Source of the DNA: Dugong dugon | Taxonomy: Eukaryota > Chordata > Mammalia > Sirenia > Dugongidae | DNA length: 64,000 nucleotides | Assembly: GCA_030035585.1 (NCBI GenBank) | Contig: CM057482.1 | Span: forward strand, 7,117,001-7,181,000 | Reading direction: 5' to 3' | Shown: piece after piece, positions 49,205-60,349 of the stretch | Numbering within the stretch: position 1 is the stretch's first letter | Layout: each line of letters starts with the position of its first letter | Position numbers and translations under genes: made by a program | Notes under the pieces: generated by a model | Seen by the model: the letters and a program-made list of their open reading frames with translations, nothing else | Told to the model about the DNA's origin: nothing | Databases searched by the model: none

Positions 49205-49410
49205 CTGATTCGTTTAACTAATGTTTGTTACTAATGTTTATTAAGTATTTACAATGTGCTGGGCCAGGCACGAGGCACCCTGGATACGGACAGCAATAAG
49301 CCATAATCCCTGTCCCAAAGGAAGGTGCTTCCAGTTTAAGGAGAGAAGAAGGAGACAGATCAGTCCAGTAGGAGGTGATACAGGATATGGTGCCAGGACA
49401 AAAAAAGAAA
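49205..49410 (-). repeat. L2 LINE 3' fragment
   Basis: Antisense L2 3' end: TTATTAAGTATTTACAATGT GCTGGGCC, then the CCCTGTCCCAAAGGAAG region. Confidence 0.6.
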
Positions 49411-49482
49411 GAAAACTGGAAAGCAACCATCCATTCTTGTGACTGTTCGTCAAATGGTTGTACTTGTTCACTTTGTTCCTGG

Positions 49483-49543
49483 TGTTGTTAGGTGCCATTG
49501 AGTCGCTCCCGACACATAGTGACCCTATGTACAGCCGAGCAAA
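49483..49543 (-). mobile_element. Very short 5'-truncated RTE insertion
   Basis: About 61 bp of RTE 3' end in antisense (TGTTGTTAGGTGCCATTGAG at its left edge). It is flanked by a 12-bp duplication CACTTTGTTCCT (49469-49480 and 49544-49555). Confidence 0.88.
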
Positions 49544-49555
49544 CACTTTGTTCCT

Positions 49556-50429
49556 AGGGAATACAAATTCTGAAAAGCACTCAGGGAAATCGAGACTTTC
49601 ATAATGAAGAACAGCAACGTGGAGCCCAAAAGCCCTTCATGGAGTGGGCTTGGGGAGGGGGCTCAGTTTTCAGGCTCCTACCTACTGAACAACTCACGCC
49701 AAGCCCTGTCTGTGATCTAGTGCAGCGATTCAGATTGGGGTTTTCAAAAAAGACTTACATGTAGTAATGGAGAATTGCCAGCTTGAATTCTGCCCTCCGT
49801 GGATTCAAAAACAATCTCCAAACAACCCAGCAACTACTCTCACCGTCGTTTTTGACTGGTTTCAGGAAAAAAAAAAAAATTAACACCCAAAGCAAAGGAA
49901 GGGAATATTATGGTACTTGGAGCAGATCCTTAAACTGAGTATCTCGTTTTCAGTGTACCCAGGAGGACACCAGGACCCAGAGAGCTGAAATGACTTGCTC
50001 AAGGCCACAGTGAGCTGGCGGCAGAGTTGAGACCAGAACCCAGAGATAGCCAGGCCAATGTCCCATCTTCCACAACAGCAGTGTCTAAAAACTGATGTGC
50101 AAAGTAAGAACAAGGCTTTTTAGTTCAGGGTGCATCCTGTGACAGCAGGGTTCTACCAAAAAGCCAGTCGTGTCTTGGGATGTTCCAGCCAGTGATGGCA
50201 CAGGCTGAGAGACAAGCAAAAGCGAGTCCTCCCAATTGCAAAACCTGCATAAATGAAGCAGCTGATGGAAAATCAATAGTTTCTGAGATATGAGTGCTGC
50301 CTCCCATCGACAGAATTCAAGTGTTTCCTTTGGCACGTCTTTACTCTGAGCATGAAACAAGATGGCTCTTTAGGAATAGTAGACCCATAAAATACATACT
50401 AACAGAAACAATGAATGTTTACTGAACGC
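49556..50429. other. No gene; MIR scrap
   Basis: 49910-50060 contains a MIR in minus sense (GAGCTGAAATGACTTGCTCA). The rest is unassigned. Confidence 0.45.
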
Positions 50430-50712
50430 CTGAAATACAATCAGAAAGCTCCTTAGAAGCCAGGATGGCAAGACTTTGCCTTACTTATATTGGACACATC
50501 ATCAGGAAGACCAGTTGCTTGAAAATGACATCATGTTTGGTAAAGCGTTGGTGAAAACGAGGGAAACCCTCGATGAGATGGATTAACTCAAGAGCCACAA
50601 CAATGGACTCAAACATTCCAATGATCGTGAAGACATTGCAGGACTGGGCAACATTTTGTTCTGTTCTGCATAAGATTGCCACCAGTCAGAGCCACCTGAC
50701 AACAACAAGACA
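50430..50712 (+). mobile_element. RTE LINE 3' fragment
   Basis: Homologous to 14300-14590: CTCCTTAGAAGCCAGGATGG, GAGATGGATTAACTC and the GACAACAACAAGA tail. It covers the end of the C-terminal coding region and is full of stops. Confidence 0.85.
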
Positions 50713-50729
50713 TACCAAGCCTTTATATT

Positions 50730-50910
50730 CATGATCTGACTCACTTCTTTTTCCTCCCTACAACATCCCTATGAATTTGATGCAGTTGTCATTTCCATTT
50801 TAGAACAGAGGAAACTGTGGCATAGAAAGCGTAATAACTTGCCCAAGGTCACTGAGTGGGTAAATGTGGAAGCAGGCAGGATTTGAACTCAGGAAGTGTG
50901 ACTGTGGTTC
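50730..50910 (-). repeat. MIR SINE fragment
   Basis: Shows AACTTGCCCAAGGTCACTGA and GGCAGGATTTGAACTCAGG. Confidence 0.75.
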
Positions 50911-51104
50911 ATGGTCTTCTAAATTATGTTCTAATGCATTACTATACGGAGCTTGTCAGACATACATCACCACCCAGAGATATGACTGATTCCTGTCAAT
51001 CAAAAAAAAAAAAAAAATACAAGGTCTCTCACCTAATGACAGTAACTAAAATACATCTGAAGCACTGAACAATTTACAAAGAGTTTGCACATACATCCTT
51101 TTAT

Positions 51105-51240
51105 TTAATACTCTCTCCAACCTATGAAGGTCTAATTATTCTCATGAGGTGCTGAAGCTCAGAGAAGCCTTATAAGGTGCCAGGTCACCCAGCTGCCATC
51201 CAGTCGAGCCAGGATTCAAACCTCATGTGCCTGGCCCCCC
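51105..51240 (-). repeat. MIR-like SINE fragment
   Basis: Shows CTGAAGCTCAGAGAAGCC and CCAGGATTCAAACC in minus sense. Confidence 0.55.
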
Positions 51241-51443
51241 AGCCTGAGCTTACTCTTAGTACCAGATTTGCTTTCTCAGCATGTTTCTCCTTCTGACATT
51301 GAAGGCAGACTCTCATGGGATTTTGTCCAGATGTCATCGTCTCTTGCTAAATTTTGCAACATTGGTTGGGGTGTGTAAGTATAGACAAACTGAACATATG
51401 TAGTAGACATTGATTTATCCAGAAAAGCTCAGATAAATCAGAA

Positions 51444-52882
51444 TTTTTTTTTTTTTTTACTCTTTTAAAAAAATTATTGTACTTTTAGATGAAGGTTTAC
51501 AGAAAAAACTAGCTTCTCATTAAACAATTAGTACATACATTGTTTAGTGACATTGGTTAACAACCCCACAACATGTCAACACTCCCCTTCTTGGCCTTCG
51601 TTTCCCTATTACCAGCTTTCCTGTCCCCTCCTGCCTTCTCATCCTTGCCCCTGGGCTGGTGTGCCCCTTTAGTCTCGTTTTGTTTCACGAGGCTGTCTAA
51701 TCTTTGGCTGAAGGGTGAACCTCAGGAGTAACTTCATTACTGAGCTAAAGGGGTGTCTGGGGCCATACTCTCGAGCTTTCTCCAGTCTCTGTCAGGCCAG
51801 TAACTCTGGTCTTTTTTTGTGAGTTAGAATTTTGCTCTACATTTTTCTCCAGCTCTGTCTGGGCCCCTCTATTGTGATCCCTGTCAGAGCAGTCAGTAGT
51901 GGTAGCCGGGCACAGTCTAGTTGTGTTGGACTCAGTCTGATGGAGGCTGTGGTAGTTGTGGTCCATTAGTCCTTTGGAATAATCTTTCCCTTGTGTCTTT
52001 GGTTTTCTTCATTCTCCTTTGCTTCAGATGGGGTGAGACCAGTAGAGTAACTTAGATGGCTGCTCACAGGCTTTTAAGACCCCAGACGCTACTCACCAAA
52101 GTAGAATGTAGAACATTTTCTTTATAAACTATGTTATGCCAGTTGAGCTAGATGTCGCCCCGAGACCATCGTCCCCATTGCCCTCAGCCCAGTAATTGTG
52201 TCCCTGAGGGAGTTTGGATGTGTCTATGGAGGTTCCATGACCTTGTCTTGGACAAGTTGTGCTGGCTTTCCTAGTACTGTGTACTGTCTTACCCTTCACC
52301 AAAGTTCCCACTTATCTACTGTCTGTTTAGTGTTTTTCCATCCCCACCCCTCTCCTCCTTTGTAACCATCAAAGATTGTTTCTTTTTGTGTGTAAACCTT
52401 TTCATGAGTTTTTATAGTAGTGGTCTCATACAATATTTGTCCTTTTGTGATTGACTTATTTCACTCAGCATAATACCCTCCAGATTCATCCACGCTGTAA
52501 GATGCTTCACAGATTCATCATTTTTCCTTCTCGTTGCATAGTACTCCATTGTGTGCACGTACCATAGTTTGTTTATCCATTCGTCTGTTGATGGACATCT
52601 AGGTTGTTTCCATCTTTTTGCTATTGTGAACATGGGTGTGCAGATGTTTATTCGTGTGATGGCTCTCATTTCTCTAGGATATATTCCTAGGAGTGGGATT
52701 GCTGGATCATATGGTATTTCTATTTCTAGCTTTCTAAGGAAGCACCATATCGTTTTCTAAAATGGTTGTACCATTTTGCATTCCCACCAGCAGTGCATAA
52801 GGGTTCCAATCACCTCACAGCCTCTCCAACGTTTGTTATTTCCAGTTTTTTTGATTCATGCCAGTAATGCCGGGGTGAGATG
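51444..52882 (-). mobile_element. Antisense 5'-truncated L1
   Basis: A poly(T) at 51444-51458 marks the 3' end. The 3' UTR and the last part of ORF2 follow in minus orientation (short frame 52412-52669). It has a single terminal unit (GTTAACAACCCC region at 51555-51580) without the tandem duplication of the younger copies. The 5' truncation lies near 52882 within ORF2. Confidence 0.9.
52412..52800 (-). pseudogene. L1 ORF2 C-terminal remnant
   Basis: The minus-strand frame 52412-52669 ends KDKYCMRPLL like the other L1 ORF2 copies and includes the DEWINKLWY stretch. Upstream (toward 52800) the frame is broken by a frameshift. Relative to L1 copy 1, about ten codons spanning the MFMAALFT region are partly deleted, giving CTPMFTIAKRW. 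It encodes no catalytic domain. Confidence 0.8.
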
Positions 52883-53019
52883 GAGAATAACTTTTGACAA
52901 TAATCATCTGTCTTGAAAAATGGTACTGATTAATTTTAAAATCTCAAAACGTCAACAGAGAATCATGCATTATGTTCAAGATTATGTAAAGTTGTCATTG
53001 AAATCAATAATAGCTTGCT

Positions 53020-53215
53020 CTAATATGTACAGTTCTTTGCAGTTTACAGAGTACCTTCATGTTCATTATCTCATTTGACGTTCACAAGAAGACAGACGTG
53101 TTAAATTGTTGTTATTCCCATTCAACAGAGAAGAATGTTGAAATTCAGAGGGGTTTCAGCTCACTCATAGTGGCTGGCAAGAGACAGAACTGCGGCTTAA
53201 TCTAAATCACTCAAT
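53020..53215 (-). repeat. MIR SINE fragment
   Basis: Shows CATTATCTCATTTGACGTTC ACAAG and the following reverse MIR core. Confidence 0.6.
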
Positions 53216-53284
53216 CCCTAGGTTAAAGCTCTTCCTACAATACCACCTATGGCCTTCCCATTGTATAGTCTTAAAATAAAAAGT

Positions 53285-53621
53285 TGATGTTGTCGTTAGC
53301 TGCCACTGAGTTGGCCCCCGACTCATGGAACCCCACGCACAATGTAATGAAACACTACCCAGCCCTACGCCATCCCTGTGATTGTTTACAGATCAGCTCG
53401 TTGTGATCCATAGGGTTTTCACCGGCTGATTTTCAGAAGTAGATCACCATGCCTTTCTTCCTAGACTGGAAGCTCTGCTAAAACCCGTTCAGCATCATAG
53501 CAACATGCAAGCCTCACTGACAGAAGAGTGGCGGCTGTGCAAGAGGTGCCTCGGTTGGAAATCAAACCCAGGTCTCCTGCATGGGAGGCGAGAATTCTAC
53601 CACTGAATCGCCACCATACCC
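53285..53621 (-). mobile_element. SINE with tRNA-Gly-derived head and RTE-like tail
   Basis: 337 bp with a perfect 13-bp duplication TAAAATAAAAAGT (53272-53284 and 53622-53634). On the minus strand the first 75 bases align along their length with a tRNA-Gly (CCC-type) gene: A box near GATTCAGTGGTAG, anticodon CCC at 53583-53585, and a B box around 53557-53569. A unique body follows, and the far end carries the RTE/AfroSINE-like GTTGTCGTTAGC tail. This is a different head from the common AfroSINE. Confidence 0.88.
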
Positions 53622-53634
53622 TAAAATAAAAAGT

Positions 53635-54233
53635 AGTCTCTGGAAAAGAATTCAGGTGCCCTTCCTGCCCCAGCCCATTGCCTAACTCTTCCAAGCAATG
53701 GAGCCTCTGGCAAGTACCCCTAGGGGTTACATGGTGTCCTCCTGGCAGGAATTTCTCCCCTCACTGTGGATACACTGTTGATACATTAGACTGGCAGACA
53801 TGGGTGCCTGAGGCTTCTGGGAAGGACCTGCTCTCTGCAAAAACACCCACAGCAAAGAAGCTTTGAAAGGCGGGGAGGTGTTTGAAAATGACTGAAGAAG
53901 ACACAACGAGCATAACAGATACGGTCTGGGGAGCGACTCACATGCAGATATTAATTAAAAGAAACTTAACACTTGAACAAAGAATAGAATCACCCAGAAC
54001 TGCTGCAAATTTGATGAAAATAAACACCAATACCCATCCCACATTTGGCACTTACGGCAGCCACAGCACAGAACATCAAGTGTGCTCCTTCTCAGCCCTA
54101 ACAGGTCTTTGGCCAAAAGTCATCAGCTACAAAATCCAGGGGGACAGACAGGAACTGACCGCCTGTTGGTCTGGGGACGTACTACTGGCTATTTAGTGAA
54201 TTTTGTGATTCTAGGGTTAGGACCCACCCTATG
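53635..54233. other. No gene seen
   Basis: Short ORFs on + without recognisable domains; unassigned. Confidence 0.4.
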
Positions 54234-54241
54234 CTGGTATG

Positions 54242-54413
54242 GGGCCCTGGTGGTGCAGTGGCTTAAGAGCTCGGCTGCTAACCAAAAGGTCGGCAGTTTG
54301 AATTCACCAGCTGCTCCTTGGAAACTCTGCGGGGCAGTTCTACTTTGTTCCATAGGGTTGCTATGAGTCAGAATTGACTGGATGGCAAACAGTTTGGTTT
54401 TTCTGGTTTTACT
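54242..54413 (+). mobile_element. AfroSINE, short form, complete
   Basis: GGGCCCTGGTGGTGCAGTGG head to a T-rich tail after CTATGAGTCAGAATTGACTG. It is flanked by CTGGTATG (54234-54241 and 54414-54421). Confidence 0.93.
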
Positions 54414-54609
54414 CTGGTATGACCTCATTACCGTAACAGAAGAAAACCCCTATTTCTAAACAGGGTCATATTTACAGGTGTAGTGGTTAGGGCTTCCACA
54501 TAACTTTTTGGGGGACACAGTTCGACTCATAACCTGGATTCCTACTCTTTGGACATTTCTCTACCTCTTCCTATGTCTAAACTTGAAGTACATCATCCGA
54601 ACTCAGAAA

Positions 54610-54717
54610 TCTGGTTACACGTATAAAGCTAAGGAAAAACACCAATCTGGTTACACGTATAAAGCTAAGGAAAAACACCAATCTGGTTACACGTATAAAG
54701 CTAAGGAAAAACACCAA
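54610..54717 (+). repeat. Minisatellite, three perfect 36-bp units
   Basis: Copies at 54610-54645, 54646-54681 and 54682-54717 are identical. The unit length is a multiple of 3, so an open frame (54508-54750) reads SGYTYKAKEKHQ three times. I see no evidence that the frame is a gene. Confidence 0.97.
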
Positions 54718-54862
54718 CTAAGGAGGAGAAGAGTGGGGGTGTCCCTTTAAATTTTCATTGGTTAGAGTTGTATGTCACCATAACTGACACAAAGAGACAT
54801 GAGCTGACACGTGTGGCAACTTTAAAGGCATATGCAAAAGTAAAACGTTAAATGATAACCAC

Positions 54863-55019
54863 TTGGAAAGACCCTCAATGAGATGGATTGACACAGTGGC
54901 TGCAACAATGGGCTCAAGCATAATGACAATTGTGAGGGTGGTGCAGGACCAGGCAGTGTATCATACTGTTGTACATGGGGTCGCTATGAGTTGGAACCAA
55001 CTCAATGGCACCTAAGGAC
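54863..55019 (+). mobile_element. RTE LINE 3' end, 5'-truncated
   Basis: ACCCTCAATGAGATGGATTG to GGTCGCTATGAGTTGGAACC and the CACCTAAGGACAACC tail, homologous to 14430-14590. A short AACCAC duplication (54857-54862 and 55020-55025) may be its target site. Confidence 0.88.
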
Positions 55020-55025
55020 AACCAC

Positions 55026-55779
55026 CACCTGAAATCTGACAGGTCTATGTCTCGGCTTTCTTACATACCACCTTTCTACAGCACCTGGGGTTCAGGGTCA
55101 CATTGTTCAGCGGAAAGAGAGGTTAGGAATCGCTATTTGTACTCCAAGAAGGCCTCCTGCTGGAAGCCTGAAAAAATGTGACTTTTGCAGACTCTGTTTA
55201 ATGTGCCCCAAGCTTAGCCTCTCTGGATTACAAGTCCATGAGCTTCCACAGTGATGAGGTGGGGTAGCACTTTTCCAAAAACGTTCGTGGTTGCGCTTAC
55301 AGGAGAAGCAAGCGCGCTTTGGGGATCTTAAGAGGCGCGAAGAGGAGGGATTATGATGGGAAACTAAGTCTTCTAGCATAATGCATGAAGAAAAGAAGGC
55401 ACCAGTAAAGTCGGTGCCTCATTTTGGCACAAAATCAGCAGGACCGTGCATCAAATAAAGCTCTATTATACCCCAGGTTTACTGGGGTCTTGGGGCAGCA
55501 GAATATTCCTTCAATTATGAAGTAGAACACTTAAATTTCAGTGGGAGTATTTTCTGCACGTAAAATATGACCAAATTATAGATTTATTTAATTCAACTTT
55601 CACTCAACCCCTCATGTGTGCCAGGCACCACGATAGGTACTGGATGGACATAGGTAAACAGGCAACCAGCATTCAGTGAGATGAACCAGCATGCTAGCTC
55701 CACCACAAACACCATGAGAGTGGTTCAGCTAGATGATCTTTATGGTTAGGCTCCAAGAGTTACTCATTTTTCTAAGACT
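55026..55779. other. No gene; L2 scrap at about 55590-55680
   Basis: GTGTGCCAGGCACCACGATA marks a small antisense L2 3' end. The rest is unassigned. Confidence 0.45.
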
Positions 55780-56060
55780 GCGTGGCCCTGTGGAATGTGC
55801 AGTACTTTAGGTCAGAAGCCCAGCTCCGCCAGCTGAGACAATTTGAGCAAATCATGTGACCTTTGGAATTAAATTTCCATATTTTTTAATAGGTGGAAAT
55901 GCCTGTTCTACAAGGTTGTGAGAATTATGAGATGAAGTAAGTACCACTTCTAGTACAAAGGAGGCATTTAGTCCTCAAACTAGCTGTGTCACGGTGGACA
56001 AGACATTTAATCTGTCTGCATCTTAACTTAGTTGCTGTAAAATGAGAAAACTAAATTATA
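55780..56060 (+). repeat. MIR SINE fragments
   Basis: AGAAGCCCAGCTCCGCC through GTTGTGAGAATTATGAGATG resembles MIR. A second MIR core may begin at about 55975. Confidence 0.6.
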
Positions 56061-56964
56061 TTGGAGTTTTCAAACTTTTCTTGAGCTGCAGAACTCCCTC
56101 ACACCTAAACGAGGTCTTATACAGAGCCCCCAAATAAAAAAATGGATCAAAGTGGAGTGGCTCTGGTTGAAGGAGGTGACTGGCTAGATGCCTTTCTCAC
56201 TGTGGTCATCCTCATGCCACCTCTAAGGAATCCTAGGACTCCCCAGAGCACAGTTTAAAAAGTCACTGAAATAGTAACTAAGCTCCTTTCAGTCCCAAAG
56301 AATTCAAGGATGCCCAGTGCTCAGCCCTGGGCTGGACCCTCTGGGTGACAGAGAATGAATGATAAGACCTGCTTCAAAGAGTAGTGGGCAGTTCATAAAT
56401 AGCAGAAAATTGCATGATACAAATCAGAGGTTCTATTAGGGCTGGAGAATGAACACAGGGAAGGTTGGACAGTTGTCTGGAATCTTTCAAGAAAACCTGA
56501 ACCTTGCAAATTCCCTTTTGGAATGGATAGGATTGTGAAGAGTAAGCAGAGTGGATATTATTTGGGGATAAGAAGAAACAATATAAGATATGCCCTGGAA
56601 GCAGAATGAAAACGGTTCTTGGATCTGGGAGGGTAGGCAGTCCTCCTCAGCAACTTTATGCTCACTTCGACCACAACTCCCTCCAGCTGTTCTGCCCTAG
56701 GAGGCCTGAGCAAATCTCCCTCCCAGGTAGACAGGCCCCTCACAACTCAGCCTTCATTTCCTCATCGTGGTGCTACCACTGGGCTTGCCCATATTGCACG
56801 CTTGGGGCCCAGAATGAGGCCACATGTTGGGATGCTTGGAATTTGAGAAAGACCCAGATTATAGGGATTTTGACTTGCTGCACGGAGAAACAGGCGATTG
56901 AGGAAGAGTAGGCTTTCTGGGTATGACAGAGTGAGAAGCAGATTTCCTAAGGCTGGACTCCAGG
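56061..56964. other. No gene; probable L2 scrap
   Basis: 56295-56560 resembles antisense L2. 56600-56920 is unassigned with no domain. Confidence 0.4.
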
Positions 56965-56969
56965 GTATG

Positions 56970-57522
56970 TGTCTTAGTCATCGAGGGCTGCTATAACAGA
57001 AATACCACAAGTGGGTGGCTTTAACAAACAGAAATTTATTCTGTCACAGTCTAGGAGGCCGGAAGTTTGCATTCAAGGTGCCAGCTCCTGGGGAAGGCTT
57101 TCTTTCTGTCAGTTCTGAGAGAAGGCCCTTGTCATCAGTCGTCCCCTGGTCCAGGAGCTTCTCAGCACAGGTACCCTGGGTCCAAAGGATGTGCTCCCAC
57201 TGCTTCTTTTCTTGGTGGCATGAGGTCCCTGCTCTCTCTGCTTGCTTCTCTCTCCTTTTATCTCTTGTAAGATAAAAGGTGATGAGGTCACACCCCAGGG
57301 AAACTCCCCTCATATCAGATCAGGGCTGTGACCTGAGTAAGGGTGTTACATCCCACTCTAATCCTCTTTAACATAACCTAAACTTGCCTCATTAACCACA
57401 GGCAGAGATTAGGATTTACAACACATAGGACAATGACATTAGATCACAAAATCACAATACTGAGAATCATGGCCTAGCCAAGTCGACACACGTTTCTGGG
57501 GCACACAGTTGAGTCCATGACA
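56970..57522 (-). mobile_element. MaLR-like solo LTR, copy 5
   Basis: 553 bp from TGTCTTAGTCATC to CCATGACA. It is flanked by a perfect 5-bp duplication GTATG (56965-56969 and 57523-57527). It is the cleanest copy and, like copy 2, includes the AAGATAAAAGGTGATG section. Confidence 0.9.
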
Positions 57523-57527
57523 GTATG

Positions 57528-59024
57528 TGAGATGAGAGGAACCTGGAGGGAAGAACTCTGGATGTGAAGTGCTGGGAGACTTGCTCAGCATGGAGGCAGC
57601 AGGAATGAGATGAAAGAATAAACCCAGAAAAGCTGCCAGGGCACTCTACCAGACTGTGTAAGGATGGGACAGAGAGAATTAACTCAAAAAGACCAGTTTC
57701 TTGCTTGGATGGTCTCCTGCCTGTGTGACCTTGGGTAAGTCATTTAGTCTGTCTTGTCTTATCCATCAGTGGAGCCCAAGATGATGAGCTTGGATGACTC
57801 AGAGATTTAGAGTGCTAGTGTCAGAGACATTTCTAAAAACAAAGTATGCTTCCCCCGAGACATCCTGATCCAACTTTGACTTTGTTCCCTTTATAATGAA
57901 GTTTGGTTGGGTTCATGTAAGATTTAATAATAATGATAGTAAGTTGGAGACTTGATGCTAAACTGATCGTTCTATGTTTCGTTTACTAGTTTTTGTCTTC
58001 TGATTTGGTGTGATAATGCTTCCCTTTTATCTTCTGTTGAAAAGTGTTCACTTCTGCCGAAAGAGGAACTCTTCCTTTTCCTCTTTTTTTCCTGTGTCCT
58101 CTTGCTAGTCTAATTTTGCAAAACTTTTTCTCAGTCCCTAGCACATTTCCTGCCATGATCCCAACTACACACTCCTCATGTTGTCTACACCGCTGACAAG
58201 AACGCAAAACAGGGCCCTTCTCTGCACTAAACATGGAAAAATAAACTGACCTAAAAACCCCCCTTTAAAAAAAATGCATTTAATATTTTCATGTCTTTAG
58301 AGGCTTAATAAGTTTTTGTTCTTCGTAAGATACTTGAGGTGGAAAAGAAGGCAGATGATCTCATGAACATTCGGAACTCTGCTTCAGATTTCCTCGTGTA
58401 AAAGCAAAAACCCTAATACCTGGTCGGCCTGTTGCCAAACAAGGCTCAAGGTTTCCAGCTACTTATACATCTTTATTTTTTTAAACAAGCCCATATCCTT
58501 AAAAGTCCCACAATAGGAGAAGCATTTATCAGTGACAGTGCTGTTTCTCAAGCACCTTTATGGAGGCTTAGAGAAAGCAAACTTTAATGTATGTATCAAT
58601 GAACACTGTTTACAAGACAGAAGATTGCACCCAGCAGGAGCTTTCTGACACATTTATCACTTCATTCCAAAGCTGGGTGGGACCTGGCGACCTTCCCCTG
58701 ACAGCTGATGCCTGGTAAAAAGGGTGAAGAAAACGTCAGAAATTTTATGGGTCTTCTGTAGGCAGATTTAATAGTGAAAGTGATCATGATTCTTTTCTCC
58801 ATCCCCATATTCATAAATCTCCGTCAGCACTTGAAGATAACACACTGACAATCTACTGTAGTCTCTCAACATAAGGTACCATCACTGCAGCTTAACTCGG
58901 AGCCCAGGAGTGGTAGCTGAAATTGGAAGCCTTCGTGGTACGTATGTACTGATAAGATGCTGAAGAGAGAGACTAATGGGAAAAGAAGCAGAAAGGCAGT
59001 GGGGGGTGGGGGTGAGAGGGCAAG
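57528..59024. other. No gene; MIR scrap at 57695-57770
   Basis: TGTGTGACCTTGGGTAAGTC marks a MIR. The remainder is unassigned, and the ORF on the minus strand at 57986-58234 has no recognisable domain. Confidence 0.45.
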
Positions 59025-59215
59025 GGAAAGATTTACAGCCCTAGCTGTGTGACAATGAGCACATCACTTAACATCTCTGGGATCTACCTTCCTTTCTCAT
59101 ATAAAATAGTAATAAAAATATTTACTCTTTCTAACTCACAGGAGAAATGTGAAGGAAACAAAATAATGGATGTAAAACCACTTTAAGCATCTGAAACCAC
59201 GAGGCGAATATAAGG
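59025..59215 (+). repeat. MIR SINE fragment
   Basis: GCCCTAGCTGTGTGACAATG and CTTAACATCTCTGGG fit the MIR core. Confidence 0.65.
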
Positions 59216-59399
59216 TATTACTATTAACATGATTGTGCTTCTGCAGTGGAAAATGTTCAGAAAGGAAGAATCCAACTAATTAGCAGTGAATATGTAGCTT
59301 GGAAATGATATTACGTGGGCGACGTCAAGCTGGGAAGAAAAGCTCACACTTGTATTGGCAAGGCTGAAAGTCACTGTGAGCTCAGTATTCCACACTGCC

Positions 59400-59625
59400 A
59401 AGCTGCTAGTATGTGCTCAATAAATATTTATTGATTGAGTGATTGCTCCTAGCACAGCCCATAATTGTTTTTGTTTCTGTAACCATCCTCCCCACTATGA
59501 GAGGCGGTGAGTTCCTTGAGCACAGGAATTACACCTCATCAATTCACTGCTGTTTCCCAACACTTTTCCGAGTATTTGTCACAAACCTGACATTCAATAA
59601 ATATTTGTTAAATGAAAGGAAAAAG
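59400..59625 (+). repeat. L2 LINE 3' end fragments
   Basis: Two AATAAATATTTATTG/AATAAATATTTGTT ends (59419 and 59597) with the CACAGGAATTACACCTCATC region between them. Confidence 0.65.
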
Positions 59626-59689
59626 AAGAACAAATGAAAGAATGGAACAGTGGCAAATACTGTGGTGAGTCAATGAACTAATTGGTTAC

Positions 59690-60238
59690 ATTAAAAGGAA
59701 TAGTCAGAACAAAGTTGAAAGCCGTATCACCTGACTTCAGGACTTACTATTACACTACAGTAATTAAGGCAATAGGATATTGACAAAGGGTAAGCAAATA
59801 ATGGAACAGGATATAGAGGACAGAAATAAACTCACACTTACGTGGTCAAATGATTTTTTGTCAATGAACCAAAGCAATTCAACGAGCAAAGAAAGTATTT
59901 TCCAAAATGGTGGAAGGACCACTAAATAGCCACAAAGAAAAAATGAGCCTCAACTCCTACCTCACACCACACATAAAAATTAATTTAAAATGATCATAGA
60001 CCCAAACGTAAAGTTAAAACTATAAAGCTTCTAGAAGAAAACATGCCACTATCTTTGCGACCTTGGAAGTAGGCAAAGATTTTATGGGGAGGTCACAGCA
60101 AGCACTAACCATAAAAGAAAACAAGTGATAAATTGGGCTCCATCGAGACTTTTGCTCACCAAAGACATCATCATGAAAATAAACTGACAAACCTCAGGCT
60201 GTGAGAAGCTATTCAAAACACATGTATCTGGTCGTTCT
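59690..60238 (+). pseudogene. Old L1 ORF2 fragment
   Basis: Plus-strand text corresponds to the post-RT part of L1 ORF2: the CTGACTTCAGGACTTACTAT (PDFRTYY-like) codons, the ATGGAACAG (WNR) codons, then TCATAGACCCAAACG and a block near 60140 matching the LHRDFCSPK region. It has many stops. There is no 3' UTR. Divergence from L1 copies 1-3 suggests an older L1M-type element. Confidence 0.7.
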
Positions 60239-60349
60239 TCACATACCGTCCTATCTAGTTCCTCCTTCCATAGCAAGCTTCTTGAAAGAACACTTCCTGT
60301 CCCCTACCCCTCACCTTGTGCCTCAACCCTCGGCACTCTGGTTTATACC

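Noticed and set aside
51440..52888. AGAA target duplication for the antisense L1
   Set aside because: Only 4-5 bases match next to a T run, which is not better than chance.
53547..53620. Functional tRNA-Gly gene
   Set aside because: Stem bases are mutated and the sequence is the head of a SINE with its own target-site duplication.
54610..54717. CRISPR-like array
   Set aside because: The units are directly adjacent with no spacers, in a mammalian genome.
54508..54750. 80-codon ORF with 12-residue repeats
   Set aside because: It is the translation of a 36-bp minisatellite, with no promoter, splice or family evidence.
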